Source: an uncultured Arachnia sp.
GTDB taxonomy: Bacteria; Actinomycetota; Actinomycetes; Propionibacteriales; Propionibacteriaceae
Direction: 5' to 3'
Assembly: GCA_947499145.1 (NCBI GenBank)
Contig: CANMNB010000008.1
Span: forward strand, 275,438-339,437
DNA length: 64,000 nt
Part shown: positions 8,050-15,771 of the stretch, piece after piece
Position numbering within the stretch: position 1 is the first letter of the stretch
Layout: each line of letters begins with the position of its first letter
Made by a program: the position numbers and the translations under genes
Notes under the pieces: generated by a model
Databases searched by the model: none
What the model was told of the DNA's origin: nothing
What the model saw: only the letters and a program-made list of their open reading frames with translations

Positions 8050-8662
8050 TGACCTTCGGTTCCGGCGCGAACATCGCGCGCCGCCCCTCGAAGGCGCGCC
8101 CCAGGGTGACCTGGTCCGCGTACTCGAGGTCGCCGCCGACCGGCAGCCCACTCGCCGGGCGCGTCACCTTCACCCCGAAATCGCGCAGCATTCGGCTGAG
8201 GTAGGCGGCCGTCGCCTCCCCCTGGGTGTCGGGGTCCGTCGCGAGGATGACCTCCTCCACCTCGCCGTCGGCCAGCCGCTGGAACAGCTCCCGCGTATGG
8301 AGGTCGCCGGGACCGCGGCCGTCGATCGGCGAGATCGAGCCGCCCAGCACGTGGTAGAGGCCCCGGAACTCGCCGGTGCGCTCGATGGCGATGACGTCCT
8401 TGGACTCCTCCACCACGCAGATCATGGAGCGATCGCGGCGGGGGTCACGGCAGACCCGGCAGCGCTCCTCCTGGGACACGTTGAAGCAGACCTCGCAGAA
8501 CTTGGCGGACTGCTTCACCCTGCGCAGCGTGTCGGCGAGCAGGTAGACCTCCTCCTCGGGGGCGTCGAGGAGGTGGAAAGCGATGCGTTGCGCGCTGCGG
8601 GGACCGACGCCGGGCAACCGGGACAGCTCGTCGATCAGGTCCTGGATCGGGCCTTCGTACAC
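8036..8662 (-). CDS. recR: Recombination mediator RecR
   Basis: RecR of 208 residues, which with RecO loads RecA at gaps in the RecFOR pathway. It has an N-terminal helix-hairpin-helix ([20 protein letters not shown]), a four-cysteine zinc finger (C56, C59, C68, C71), a Toprim domain (ICVVEESKD through [15 protein letters not shown]) and the C-terminal Walker B-like region ([21 protein letters not shown]). The start is a GTG at 8662 with AGGA about 9 bases upstream. It follows ybaB by 18 bp in the usual dnaX-ybaB-recR order. Its last codons and TAG stop lie in an intergenic repeat, so the C-terminal residues are probably not conserved. Confidence 0.97.
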   Translation of the reverse strand: MYEGPIQDLIDELSRLPGVGPRSAQRIAFHLLDAPEEEVYLLADTLRRVKQSAKFCEVCFNVSQEERCRVCRDPRRDRSMICVVEESKDVIAIERTGEFRGLYHVLGGSISPIDGRGPGDLHTRELFQRLADGEVEEVILATDPDTQGEATAAYLSRMLRDFGVKVTRPASGLPVGGDLEYADQVTLGRAFEGRRAMFAPEPKVTVAE

Positions 8663-8680
8663 TCACTCACATCCTGCCGG

Positions 8681-8995
8681 TCAGAACCCGAGGCCGGGCA
8701 TCTGCGGCATCTGGGGGATGTTGGCCTGTGCGGCCTCGTCGGCCTTGCCCTTCGCGTCGCGGAAGGCAGCAATCACCAACGCCGCCAGGGTCTCGGTGTC
8801 CTCGGGGTCGACGGCCTCGGGTGCAAGGACCAGTTCCTTGATGTCCCCGGAGCCGGAGATCGTGACCTTGACCATCTCCCCGCCCGCGCTGCCGTGGAAC
8901 TCGCTGTTGGCAAGGTCCTCCTGGGCCTGCATCAGGTCCGCCTGCATCTTCTGCGCCTGCTCCAGCAGGGCGTTCATGTCCAAACCTTCGAACAT
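8681..8995 (-). CDS. YbaB/EbfC family nucleoid-associated protein
   Basis: Small DNA-binding protein of 104 residues. The N-terminal half is a Gln/Ala-rich helix (LLEQAQKMQADLMQAQEDL), then the conserved GEMVKVTISGSGDIKELVL strand region and a second helix (LVIAAFRDAKGKADE), ending in a Pro/Met/Gly tail. Family members dimerise into a tweezer-like shape and bind DNA. It lies between dnaX (60 bp upstream) and recR, the widely conserved order, and is probably in one transcript with them. Confidence 0.95.
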   Translation of the reverse strand: MFEGLDMNALLEQAQKMQADLMQAQEDLANSEFHGSAGGEMVKVTISGSGDIKELVLAPEAVDPEDTETLAALVIAAFRDAKGKADEAAQANIPQMPQMPGLGF

Positions 8996-9055
8996 CCGGG
9001 TTCCTCTCCTCGGTGGTGCTCGTCCAGCATAGGTGCGGGGTCGAGCGGGATGGTG

Positions 9056-11275
9056 TCAGTCGGTCCGCGTCTGGTCCTCGACATCGATGACCTCCGCACC
9101 GAAGGCGTTGGCGAGCAGCCCGACGGCGGCCGCGTCCGGGTCCACGATCGCCTCGTCCTCCTCGCCGATCTCCTGGTCCGGCTCGTGACGTTCCGGAGGC
9201 GACGGAGGGGTGGCCGACGACGCGGGCTGGGCAGGGGGTTCGCCGGCCGGCCGCTGGGCTGGCCGCTGCTCCTGCCGTTCCGACTGGTTGGTCACCACGG
9301 ACTGCACGCGGAGCTCCACGCCGATCACCTCGATGAGGCTGTCGACCAGGATGTCGAGGCTGCCGCTGGACGCGAAGTGCTCCTTGGCGCCCGGGTTCGC
9401 GAACCCCAGCAGCAACTGCCCGTCGCTCACGTCGAGGACCTGGGCGTTCTGTGACAGCGTCATGTACGTGAATCGGCGACGGCGCCGCACCTCGTCCAGG
9501 ACCTCGGGCCACACGCGCCGGAGCTCGACGGCGGACATCGCGGGCGTGCCGGCTCGCGGGCTCGGGCGCGCCGGAGTCGGTTCGGCTTGGGGCTGGGTGC
9601 TCGCTCGCCCGGCCGGCGGGGCGCCTGCAGGTCGCTGCTTCGTCGTCTCCTGCGCCGGAGGGTTCGGCGCTTCCTGGGGAGCGCGAGCGGGCGACTCTGG
9701 GCTCGTCGGGGCCTCTGTTCGCGTCGAGGCCTGGGGCGCTGTGGGCGTCTGCGGCCGAGGCGCTGCCGCCAGCGGTGGGGCCTCACTCGGGGAGGGTCGG
9801 CTCTCGTCGGTTGGACGGGCAGTCGGCTCGCCGTCTCCCATCATTCCGACGCGGCGCTCGAGCCTGTCGATCCGGGCGTGCAGGCCGCGTTCGTCGGTGT
9901 CGGCGCCGGGCAGCAGCACCCGGGCACACATCAGCTCGAGGTGGAGCCGGGGTGCGGTGGTGCCGCGCATGTCCGTCAGTCCCGCCGCCACGACCTCAGC
10001 CGCCCGGGTCAGCTCCCCCGCCCCCATGCCCGCCACCTGCGTGGCAAGGCGTTGCGCCTGGTCCCCGGAGACCTCCAGCATGCCGTTCTCGGCAGCCTCG
10101 GGAACCGCGGACAGGATGACGAGGTCCCGGAGGCGCCGCAGCAGGTCCTCGGCGAAGCGCCTCGGGTCCTGTCCCACCTCGATGACCCGGTCGATGGTGT
10201 GGAAGACCGCAGCCGCGTCGCCGGCGGCGAACGCGTCCATGATGTCGTCGAGCAGTGCGTCGGGCGTGTAGCCCAGGAGCGCGGCTGCCTGCTCGTACTC
10301 GATGCCGTCGGGTCCGGACCCGCCCAGCAACTGGTCCAGCACCGACATGGAGTCACGCACCGACCCGCCGCCCGCTCGCACGACGAGCGGGATGGCGGCC
10401 GGGTCCACCCGAACCTCCTCCGCCTCGCAGATCTGCGTCAGGTAGTCCCCCAGGACGCGCGGGGGCACGAGCCGGAAGGGATAGTGGTGCGTCCGGGAGC
10501 GGATGGTGCCGATGACCTTGTCCGGCTCGGTGGTGGCGAAGACGAACTTGGCATGCGGGGGCGGCTCCTCCACGAGCTTCAGCAGCGCGTTGAAGCCGGC
10601 CGTGGTGACCATGTGGGCCTCGTCGACGATGTAGATCTTGTAGCGGCTGTGGACCGGCGCGAAGAACGCGCGTTCGCGCAGGTCACGCGCGTCGTCGACG
10701 CCACCGTGGGAGGCGGCGTCGATCTCGATGACGTCGATGCTGCCCGGGCCGCCGCGGGCGAGGTCCCGGCAGGATCGGCACTCGCCGCACGGGGTCGACG
10801 TCGGCCCCTGCTCACAGTTGAGGCAACGGGCCAGGATGCGTGCCGACGTCGTCTTGCCACAGCCCCGGGGCCCGGAGAAGAGGTAGGCATGGTTGACGCG
10901 GTTGTTGTCCAGAGCCCGCTGGAGCGGGACGGTGACGTGCTCCTGGCCGATGACTTCGGCGAACGTGTCCGGCCGGTAGCGCCGGTACAGCGCGAGCGGC
11001 GCGGAGGAGTTGGGGTTCCGTTCCTCAGCCGGCGCCGAAACGGAAGCGGCCGGCGCGGCGACGGGCTCAGGCGCGGGGGGCTGGTCCACCGTCTCGGGCT
11101 CGGCAGGAGGCGAGGCGTCGTCGACCTCACCGAACAGGTCGGGGCCATCCTGCTCCACTGGCGGCAGCGCGTCGTCGAACAGGCCTGGGCCGTCCTGCGG
11201 CTCGGCCAGCAGCGCGTACTCGTCGCCCTCGTAGTCCTCGTCCACGCACCCAACCCTATTCCAGAGCCCAGACAT
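9056..11275 (-). CDS. dnaX: DNA polymerase III subunits gamma and tau
   Basis: Clamp-loader ATPase of 739 residues. The AAA+ core starts at LYRRYRPDTFAEVIGQEHV (about residue 97), with P-loop GPRGCGKTT (135-143), a zinc site (C154, C163, C166, C169), Walker B YIVDEAHMV and sensor TTEPDKV. A Pro/Ala/Thr-rich linker (about 470-600) leads to a tau-type C-terminal domain, then an acidic tail. The ATG at 11275 gives an unusual acidic N-terminal extension of about 95 residues, with two QDGPxLF segments at 27-33 and 42-48. This ATG directly follows the T-tract of the SRP RNA gene, and GAGGGG in the RNA 3' arm sits 8 bases before it. A GTG at 11245 is an alternative start. First gene of dnaX-ybaB-recR. 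Confidence 0.95.
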   Translation of the reverse strand: MSGLWNRVGCVDEDYEGDEYALLAEPQDGPGLFDDALPPVEQDGPDLFGEVDDASPPAEPETVDQPPAPEPVAAPAASVSAPAEERNPNSSAPLALYRRYRPDTFAEVIGQEHVTVPLQRALDNNRVNHAYLFSGPRGCGKTTSARILARCLNCEQGPTSTPCGECRSCRDLARGGPGSIDVIEIDAASHGGVDDARDLRERAFFAPVHSRYKIYIVDEAHMVTTAGFNALLKLVEEPPPHAKFVFATTEPDKVIGTIRSRTHHYPFRLVPPRVLGDYLTQICEAEEVRVDPAAIPLVVRAGGGSVRDSMSVLDQLLGGSGPDGIEYEQAAALLGYTPDALLDDIMDAFAAGDAAAVFHTIDRVIEVGQDPRRFAEDLLRRLRDLVILSAVPEAAENGMLEVSGDQAQRLATQVAGMGAGELTRAAEVVAAGLTDMRGTTAPRLHLELMCARVLLPGADTDERGLHARIDRLERRVGMMGDGEPTARPTDESRPSPSEAPPLAAAPRPQTPTAPQASTRTEAPTSPESPARAPQEAPNPPAQETTKQRPAGAPPAGRASTQPQAEPTPARPSPRAGTPAMSAVELRRVWPEVLDEVRRRRRFTYMTLSQNAQVLDVSDGQLLLGFANPGAKEHFASSGSLDILVDSLIEVIGVELRVQSVVTNQSERQEQRPAQRPAGEPPAQPASSATPPSPPERHEPDQEIGEEDEAIVDPDAAAVGLLANAFGAEVIDVEDQTRTD

Positions 11276-11276
11276 G

Positions 11277-11370
11277 AAAAGAGCCCCTCGCGCACCCGGA
11301 AGAGCTCACTTACCCTTGCTGCCTTCCGACCCTGGGGGAGTTGGGCGAGGTACCGCCGCGCGAGGGACCT
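11277..11370 (-). ncRNA. ffs: Small signal recognition particle RNA (4.5S type)
   Basis: On the minus strand this reads a short SRP RNA. The apical domain has the conserved GGGTCGGAAGGCAGCAAGGG and then GTAAGTGAGCTC. The terminal stem pairs the 5' GGTCCCTCGCGC with the 3' GCGCGAGGGGCTC, and a T-run follows (11277-11280). It would bind Ffh and guide membrane-protein targeting. Placement just upstream of dnaX is common in Actinobacteria. The T-tract ends two bases before the dnaX ATG, so RNA terminator and translation start abut. Confidence 0.93.
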
Positions 11371-11535
11371 GTAGGCAGTCTACTGCATGGGAACAGGGGC
11401 GCATCCCTCGGCGATGTGGTAATCGATTGCTCCGCCCTGGACTTGGGCGGGGGCACGAAAGTACCCCGAGTTCAATTCTGTCGGCAGTTCCGATTACTGT
11501 GATGGCGAATAGTTGACCAATAAGGCACGAGGGTG

Positions 11536-13356
11536 ATGAGCACAGCACAGGACAGTCCTCCCGATTCCCCCCAGCGAAGGTCCCTCAGCGCTGCGCTGGC
11601 GCGCCTGACGCAGAGGCTGCCCGTGACGTGGCGACGCGTCCTCCTCATGGCGTGGGACTCTTTCGCCTGGGTGCTGGCGTTGATGGTGTTCCTGGCAGTC
11701 CGATACGACCTCAGCCTCAGCGGCTCCCAATGGACCTGGGCGCTGCTGTACACACTGCTCGCCGTGCTGTTGCAGATCGTGCTCGGACTCCTCACCCAAG
11801 TCTACCTGGGCCGCAGTCGGATAGGGAGCTTCAGCGAGGCCACGTGGATGGGCAGCGTCGTGGCCCTCATCGGCTTCCCTCTGGGCATGATCATGACGAT
11901 CCTGTCGCCCGATTTCCCCCGGGGTGTAGGCCTCATGCTGCCACCGATGGCCCTCACGTTCATGGCGGCTGCGCGGTGGTTCTTTCGAGCGGCGATGTCG
12001 GCAGCCCAGCGCAATGGCGGCACGGATGGCGTCCCCGTCATCGTCTATGGCGCCGGCGAAGCCGGCCACCAGGTTGCCAACCTGGTGGACAAGGCGGTGG
12101 AACCGCCCTACCGCATCGTGGGCTTCGTCGACGACGACGTGCACAAGCGCTTCCTCCGAGTCCGCCGGTACAGGGTCTACGGCACAGGGGACGACCTCAT
12201 CGAGGTGGCCCGGGCCCGGGGGGCCGAGATGGTCATCCTCGCCATCTCCGCCGCCTCCGCCGAGCTCCTCAAGGAGGTGGAGGAGCGCACGCGGAGACAC
12301 GGCCTCAAGCTCGTGGTGGTACCGCCAGTCAGTGAGATGATCGGGGGGCGGATCTCCCTGACGTCGCTGCGGGAATTCAACGTTGCCGACCTCCTGGGTC
12401 GGCGACCCATCAGGACCGACCTCAGCGCGATCTCCGAATACGTCAACGGCAAGGTGGTTCTGGTCACCGGCGCGGGGGGCTCCATCGGAGCAGAGTTGGC
12501 CAAGCAGGTGTACCAGCTCGGCCCCTCCAAGCTCGTCCTGCTCGACCGCGATGAGTCCGTGCTGCACGGCGTGCAGCTGGAGCTCTACGGAAACGGCCTG
12601 CTCGACAGCGACGACATCGTCCTCTGTGACATCCGGGACCACGAAGCACTCTGCAAGGTCTTTGAACACCACCGCCCGCAAGTCGTCTTCCACGCGGCAG
12701 CGCTCAAGCACCTCCCGATGCTCGAGCGGTTCCCGGACGAGGGATGGAAAACCAACGTCCTGGGCAGCCTCAACGTCCTGCGCTGCGCCCACCGAGTCGG
12801 AGTCACCCAGTACGTCAACATCTCCACCGACAAGGCTGCGGATGCCACGAGTGTGCTGGGCCAGACCAAGCGACTGGCCGAACGCCTCACAGCCTGGTAC
12901 GCCGAGACCTACAACCTGCCCTACCTCTCGGTGCGGTTCGGGAACGTCCTGGGTTCGAGGGGCTCCGTGCTCCACTCCTTCCGCGCGCAGATCGAGCGCG
13001 GCGGACCCATCACTGTCACCCATCCCGATGTCACGCGCTACTTCATGACGATCCCGGAGGCGTGTGAACTCGTGCTGCAGGCCGGCGCCATCGGCATTCC
13101 CGGTGACGTGCTGGTACTCGACATGGGGCAACCGGTGAAGATCGTCGACGTGGCCAAGCGCCTCATCGCCGAGTCAGGCAAGGACATCGACATCCGATTC
13201 ACAGGACTCCGCCAGGGCGAGAAGCTCCACGAGGTGTTGTTCAGCGATCTCGAGGCCCGCACGCCGAGCGTCCACCCCTTGATCTCACAGGTCTCCGTAC
13301 CTGCGCTCAACCCCGCTGACCTCAGCGACGCGGAGGTATCCTCCCCGTCCCTCTGA
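11536..13356 (+). CDS. CapD/WbpM-type membrane UDP-sugar 4,6-dehydratase
   Basis: Predicted membrane-anchored nucleotide-sugar dehydratase of 606 residues. About four hydrophobic segments occupy residues 37-150. A first Rossmann-like domain (VIVYGAGEAGHQVA, about 168-181) is followed by the catalytic short-chain dehydrogenase domain (VLVTGAGGSIGAELA, about 308-322; NISTDKAADATSVLGQTKR). The SxLG in place of the YxxxK tyrosine is the norm for the large WbpM/PglF branch, which starts surface-glycan synthesis by making UDP-4-keto-6-deoxy sugars. I chose the ATG at 11536 over the GTG at 11533. It converges on the Wzz/BY-kinase gene across a strong terminator. Confidence 0.88.
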   Translation: MSTAQDSPPDSPQRRSLSAALARLTQRLPVTWRRVLLMAWDSFAWVLALMVFLAVRYDLSLSGSQWTWALLYTLLAVLLQIVLGLLTQVYLGRSRIGSFSEATWMGSVVALIGFPLGMIMTILSPDFPRGVGLMLPPMALTFMAAARWFFRAAMSAAQRNGGTDGVPVIVYGAGEAGHQVANLVDKAVEPPYRIVGFVDDDVHKRFLRVRRYRVYGTGDDLIEVARARGAEMVILAISAASAELLKEVEERTRRHGLKLVVVPPVSEMIGGRISLTSLREFNVADLLGRRPIRTDLSAISEYVNGKVVLVTGAGGSIGAELAKQVYQLGPSKLVLLDRDESVLHGVQLELYGNGLLDSDDIVLCDIRDHEALCKVFEHHRPQVVFHAAALKHLPMLERFPDEGWKTNVLGSLNVLRCAHRVGVTQYVNISTDKAADATSVLGQTKRLAERLTAWYAETYNLPYLSVRFGNVLGSRGSVLHSFRAQIERGGPITVTHPDVTRYFMTIPEACELVLQAGAIGIPGDVLVLDMGQPVKIVDVAKRLIAESGKDIDIRFTGLRQGEKLHEVLFSDLEARTPSVHPLISQVSVPALNPADLSDAEVSSPSL

Positions 13357-13369
13357 CCCCGCCGGGAAT

Positions 13370-13414
13370 GCAGTGGGGGCGTCCTTGCCGCCATGGCAAA
13401 GACGCCCCCACTGC
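13370..13414. terminator. Bidirectional terminator between convergent polysaccharide genes
   Basis: GCAGTGGGGGCGTC on the left pairs with GACGCCCCCACTGC on the right, extended by CTTGCC and TGGCAA with one mismatch, giving an almost perfect stem of about 20 bp. It sits between the convergent ends of the dehydratase and BY-kinase genes. There is no T-run, so function as a terminator is inferred from stem strength and position. Confidence 0.75.
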
Positions 13415-13428
13415 CTACAGCTCACTGG

Positions 13429-14805
13429 TCAAGCCTTGGTTGGCACCTTCTTGCCGTGCGATCCGTACTCTGCGTAGTAGCTTCCGTAGCCACTGATCCG
13501 GGCCGGCACGTCGTTCAACACCACGCCGAGCAGTGAAACCGACCCAGCCTCGAGGAGCTCCTGAGCCGCCTCGAATTCCGGCCGCTTGACCTTTCCCGAG
13601 CGGGCCACCATGATCGCGCCGCCGGTCTGCGATGCGAGGACCACCGAGTCGGTGACAGGGAGCAGCGGGGGCGCGTCGAAGATGACGTGGTCGTAGCGTC
13701 GCTCCAAGGCTGACAGCAGGTGGGACATCGCGTCGGAGCCCAGTAACTCCGACGGGTTGGGCGGGACGGTCCCGGCGGGCAGGACGGCGAAGTATCCGGG
13801 GTACACATCGATCACGGCCTCCTCGAATGACCCTCGACTGGTGAGGACGTCCGACAGACCGAACTCACTGTCCACTCCGAGGCGAGCTGCAACCTGGGGC
13901 CGCCTGAGGTCCGCGTCCACCAGCAACACCGATTCTCCCGCCTGCGCCATGACGCGAGCCAATTGGATGGCCGTTTGTGTCTTGCCCTCTGCTTCGATCG
14001 ATGACGTCATCACGATGGAGGGGCGTCGTTCGCCACCCAGCCCCAGGAACCCGACGTTGGTACGCAGTCGTCGGTAGGCCTCCTGGTTGGCCCAGTGGGT
14101 TCCCTGGGCGTCAGTCGCCCGCGCCGGCGTCTCGTCGGTGTGGCCGATGACTCCGAGCACCGGCGCATCGGTCACGTCCTCGACGTCGTCCGACGTGCGG
14201 AGCCTGGTGTCCAGGAGCTGCCGCACCAAGGCCTGCCCCACACCGAGGAGAGCTCCCAGCAGTGCGCCCAGCACCAGGTTCATCGCTGGACGCGGAGACG
14301 TGGGTGAGGCGGACGGCAGTGCCGGTTCGATCTCGGTGGCCAAGACAAGACGATTGCCGTCGGGACCGGGAGGCACAAGCTCAAGGACCTTTTCGGCCAA
14401 GCTCCCCGACACCGCGTTGGCGATAGCCGCTGCCTGCACCGGGTCCTCATCGCTGACCGAGATGTCGATGATGGAGGTGGCCGTCGGTGAGGTCACGGTG
14501 ACGCGCGACGCCAGTTCGTTCGGCGTGGCGTCCAGCCCCAGGTCAGCGATGACCGGCTGCAGCACCGCCGAGGTCTTCGCCACCGCGATGAAGGACTTGA
14601 CCTGGCGCTCCGCATAGGTAGCACCTTGGGAAAGTTCCCCCGGCGTTCCACCGCTGTCGACCGAGAGGTAGAGCGAGGCCTCCGATGAGTACACCGGCTT
14701 CTGCACCAGCGTCCAGATGGCCGCAAGGGCGATACAGGCCAGGAAGGTCGCCAAGGCACTTCGCCAGTAGCGCTTCACGATCTGGATATATTGCTGAAGT
14801 TCCAT
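13429..14805 (-). CDS. Wzz/CapA-CapB fused bacterial tyrosine kinase for polysaccharide export
   Basis: Polysaccharide co-polymerase and BY-kinase of 458 residues. The Wzz domain has two membrane segments (about 17-36 and 175-196) around an extracytoplasmic loop. The cytoplasmic kinase shows Walker A' LLVDADLRRP (294-303) and Walker B VIFDAPPLL (374-382). Walker A reads SSIEAEGKTQTA (268-279): Lys-Thr are kept but the usual Pro-Gly before Glu-Gly-Lys is Glu-Ala. The C-terminus has a tyrosine cluster (Y440, Y443, Y444, Y447) suited to autophosphorylation. It is divergent from the operon that encodes the phosphatase fusion and the LCP protein, 179 bp away, which fits a kinase/phosphatase pair controlling chain length or export. 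Confidence 0.9.
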   Translation of the reverse strand: MELQQYIQIVKRYWRSALATFLACIALAAIWTLVQKPVYSSEASLYLSVDSGGTPGELSQGATYAERQVKSFIAVAKTSAVLQPVIADLGLDATPNELASRVTVTSPTATSIIDISVSDEDPVQAAAIANAVSGSLAEKVLELVPPGPDGNRLVLATEIEPALPSASPTSPRPAMNLVLGALLGALLGVGQALVRQLLDTRLRTSDDVEDVTDAPVLGVIGHTDETPARATDAQGTHWANQEAYRRLRTNVGFLGLGGERRPSIVMTSSIEAEGKTQTAIQLARVMAQAGESVLLVDADLRRPQVAARLGVDSEFGLSDVLTSRGSFEEAVIDVYPGYFAVLPAGTVPPNPSELLGSDAMSHLLSALERRYDHVIFDAPPLLPVTDSVVLASQTGGAIMVARSGKVKRPEFEAAQELLEAGSVSLLGVVLNDVPARISGYGSYYAEYGSHGKKVPTKA

Positions 14806-14984
14806 GCCTACCTTTTTTGACGGACCAGCCCGGGATCCCTGCTAGTAACGCCGAATAAACGCACGGCACAATTGGCGTGCCTGTTGGTCGTCTGTCCCGG
14901 ATTAGAGTAAAAGAGAGCAAGCCCAAAGGGGTAATCAGCGGCATAATCCTCCGGGACACCTGTCGCACCCGACCTAAGGACAGC

Positions 14985-15740
14985 ATGCGCAACAAGGAAA
15001 GCCTGATCACAGTCGTCGGCTTGGCAACACTGGCGCTCCTGGCGGCTTTCCTGAGCATCGCCGCGCTCCTCCACACGCGCCCGACCACGCTGGACGCCGC
15101 TCCAGTAGAGACTTCGACCCCAGGCGCGTCGGTGCAGAAGACCCCCCTCCCCTCAGCGACACCCTCATCTCAACCTGATCCCCAGGAGACCACGGCCAGC
15201 CCGGGAACTCCGGGGACCATCGGCCCCGTCGCCGTCGTCCTCGGCGACCGTCACTCCCGAGCGGATCTGGACCCCCTGTGGGTGGAGCAGGTTGCGACGG
15301 AACTCGGCTGGTCCGAGGTGGTCAACCTGTCCGATCCGGGGCGCGGATACCAGGCGGCTCCCGAGGAGTGCTCCGCAGTCGACACCTGCGCCAACTTCTC
15401 CGGGACGATCGACGCGGTCGTCGCCGCTGACCCGGACCTGGTGGTCACCTTCGGCGGCACAGCCGACGGTGACTACGACATGACCGAACAGATCACGTCC
15501 TACTACACGGCCCTGCGTCGAGCGCTCCCTGACGCCGAGCTCATAGCGATCTCCCCCGTCACCTCAGCCGACGAGGCGGAGTACTGGCTGACGATGCACG
15601 CCCGCAACATCGAGAACGCTGTGACCTCCGTGGGCGGCACCTTCGTCGACGTCGGCCAGCCAGGCGTCGGCGACGGTGCCGAACTGTCCGCTCCCGCGCA
15701 GGCGGAACTCGCGGACGCCATCATCGACGCCCTGTCCTGA
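14985..15740 (+). CDS. Exported SGNH-hydrolase-like protein
   Basis: Protein of 251 residues with an N-terminal membrane or signal segment (ITVVGLATLALLAAFLSIAALL), a Ser/Thr/Pro-rich linker and a compact domain resembling SGNH esterases. The block I position reads VVLGDRHS where GDSxxxG is usual, and block III reads FGGTADGD where GxND is usual, so classical esterase activity is doubtful. The start ATG at 14985 has AAGGA 6 bases upstream; the frame is open to 14877 without conserved sequence. It is the first gene of the operon with the phosphatase fusion and the LCP ligase. It may edit or bind an exported glycan. Confidence 0.65.
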   Translation: MRNKESLITVVGLATLALLAAFLSIAALLHTRPTTLDAAPVETSTPGASVQKTPLPSATPSSQPDPQETTASPGTPGTIGPVAVVLGDRHSRADLDPLWVEQVATELGWSEVVNLSDPGRGYQAAPEECSAVDTCANFSGTIDAVVAADPDLVVTFGGTADGDYDMTEQITSYYTALRRALPDAELIAISPVTSADEAEYWLTMHARNIENAVTSVGGTFVDVGQPGVGDGAELSAPAQAELADAIIDALS

Positions 15741-15771
15741 TCCATCCCCCCGACCGGGAGGAATTCCCCGC

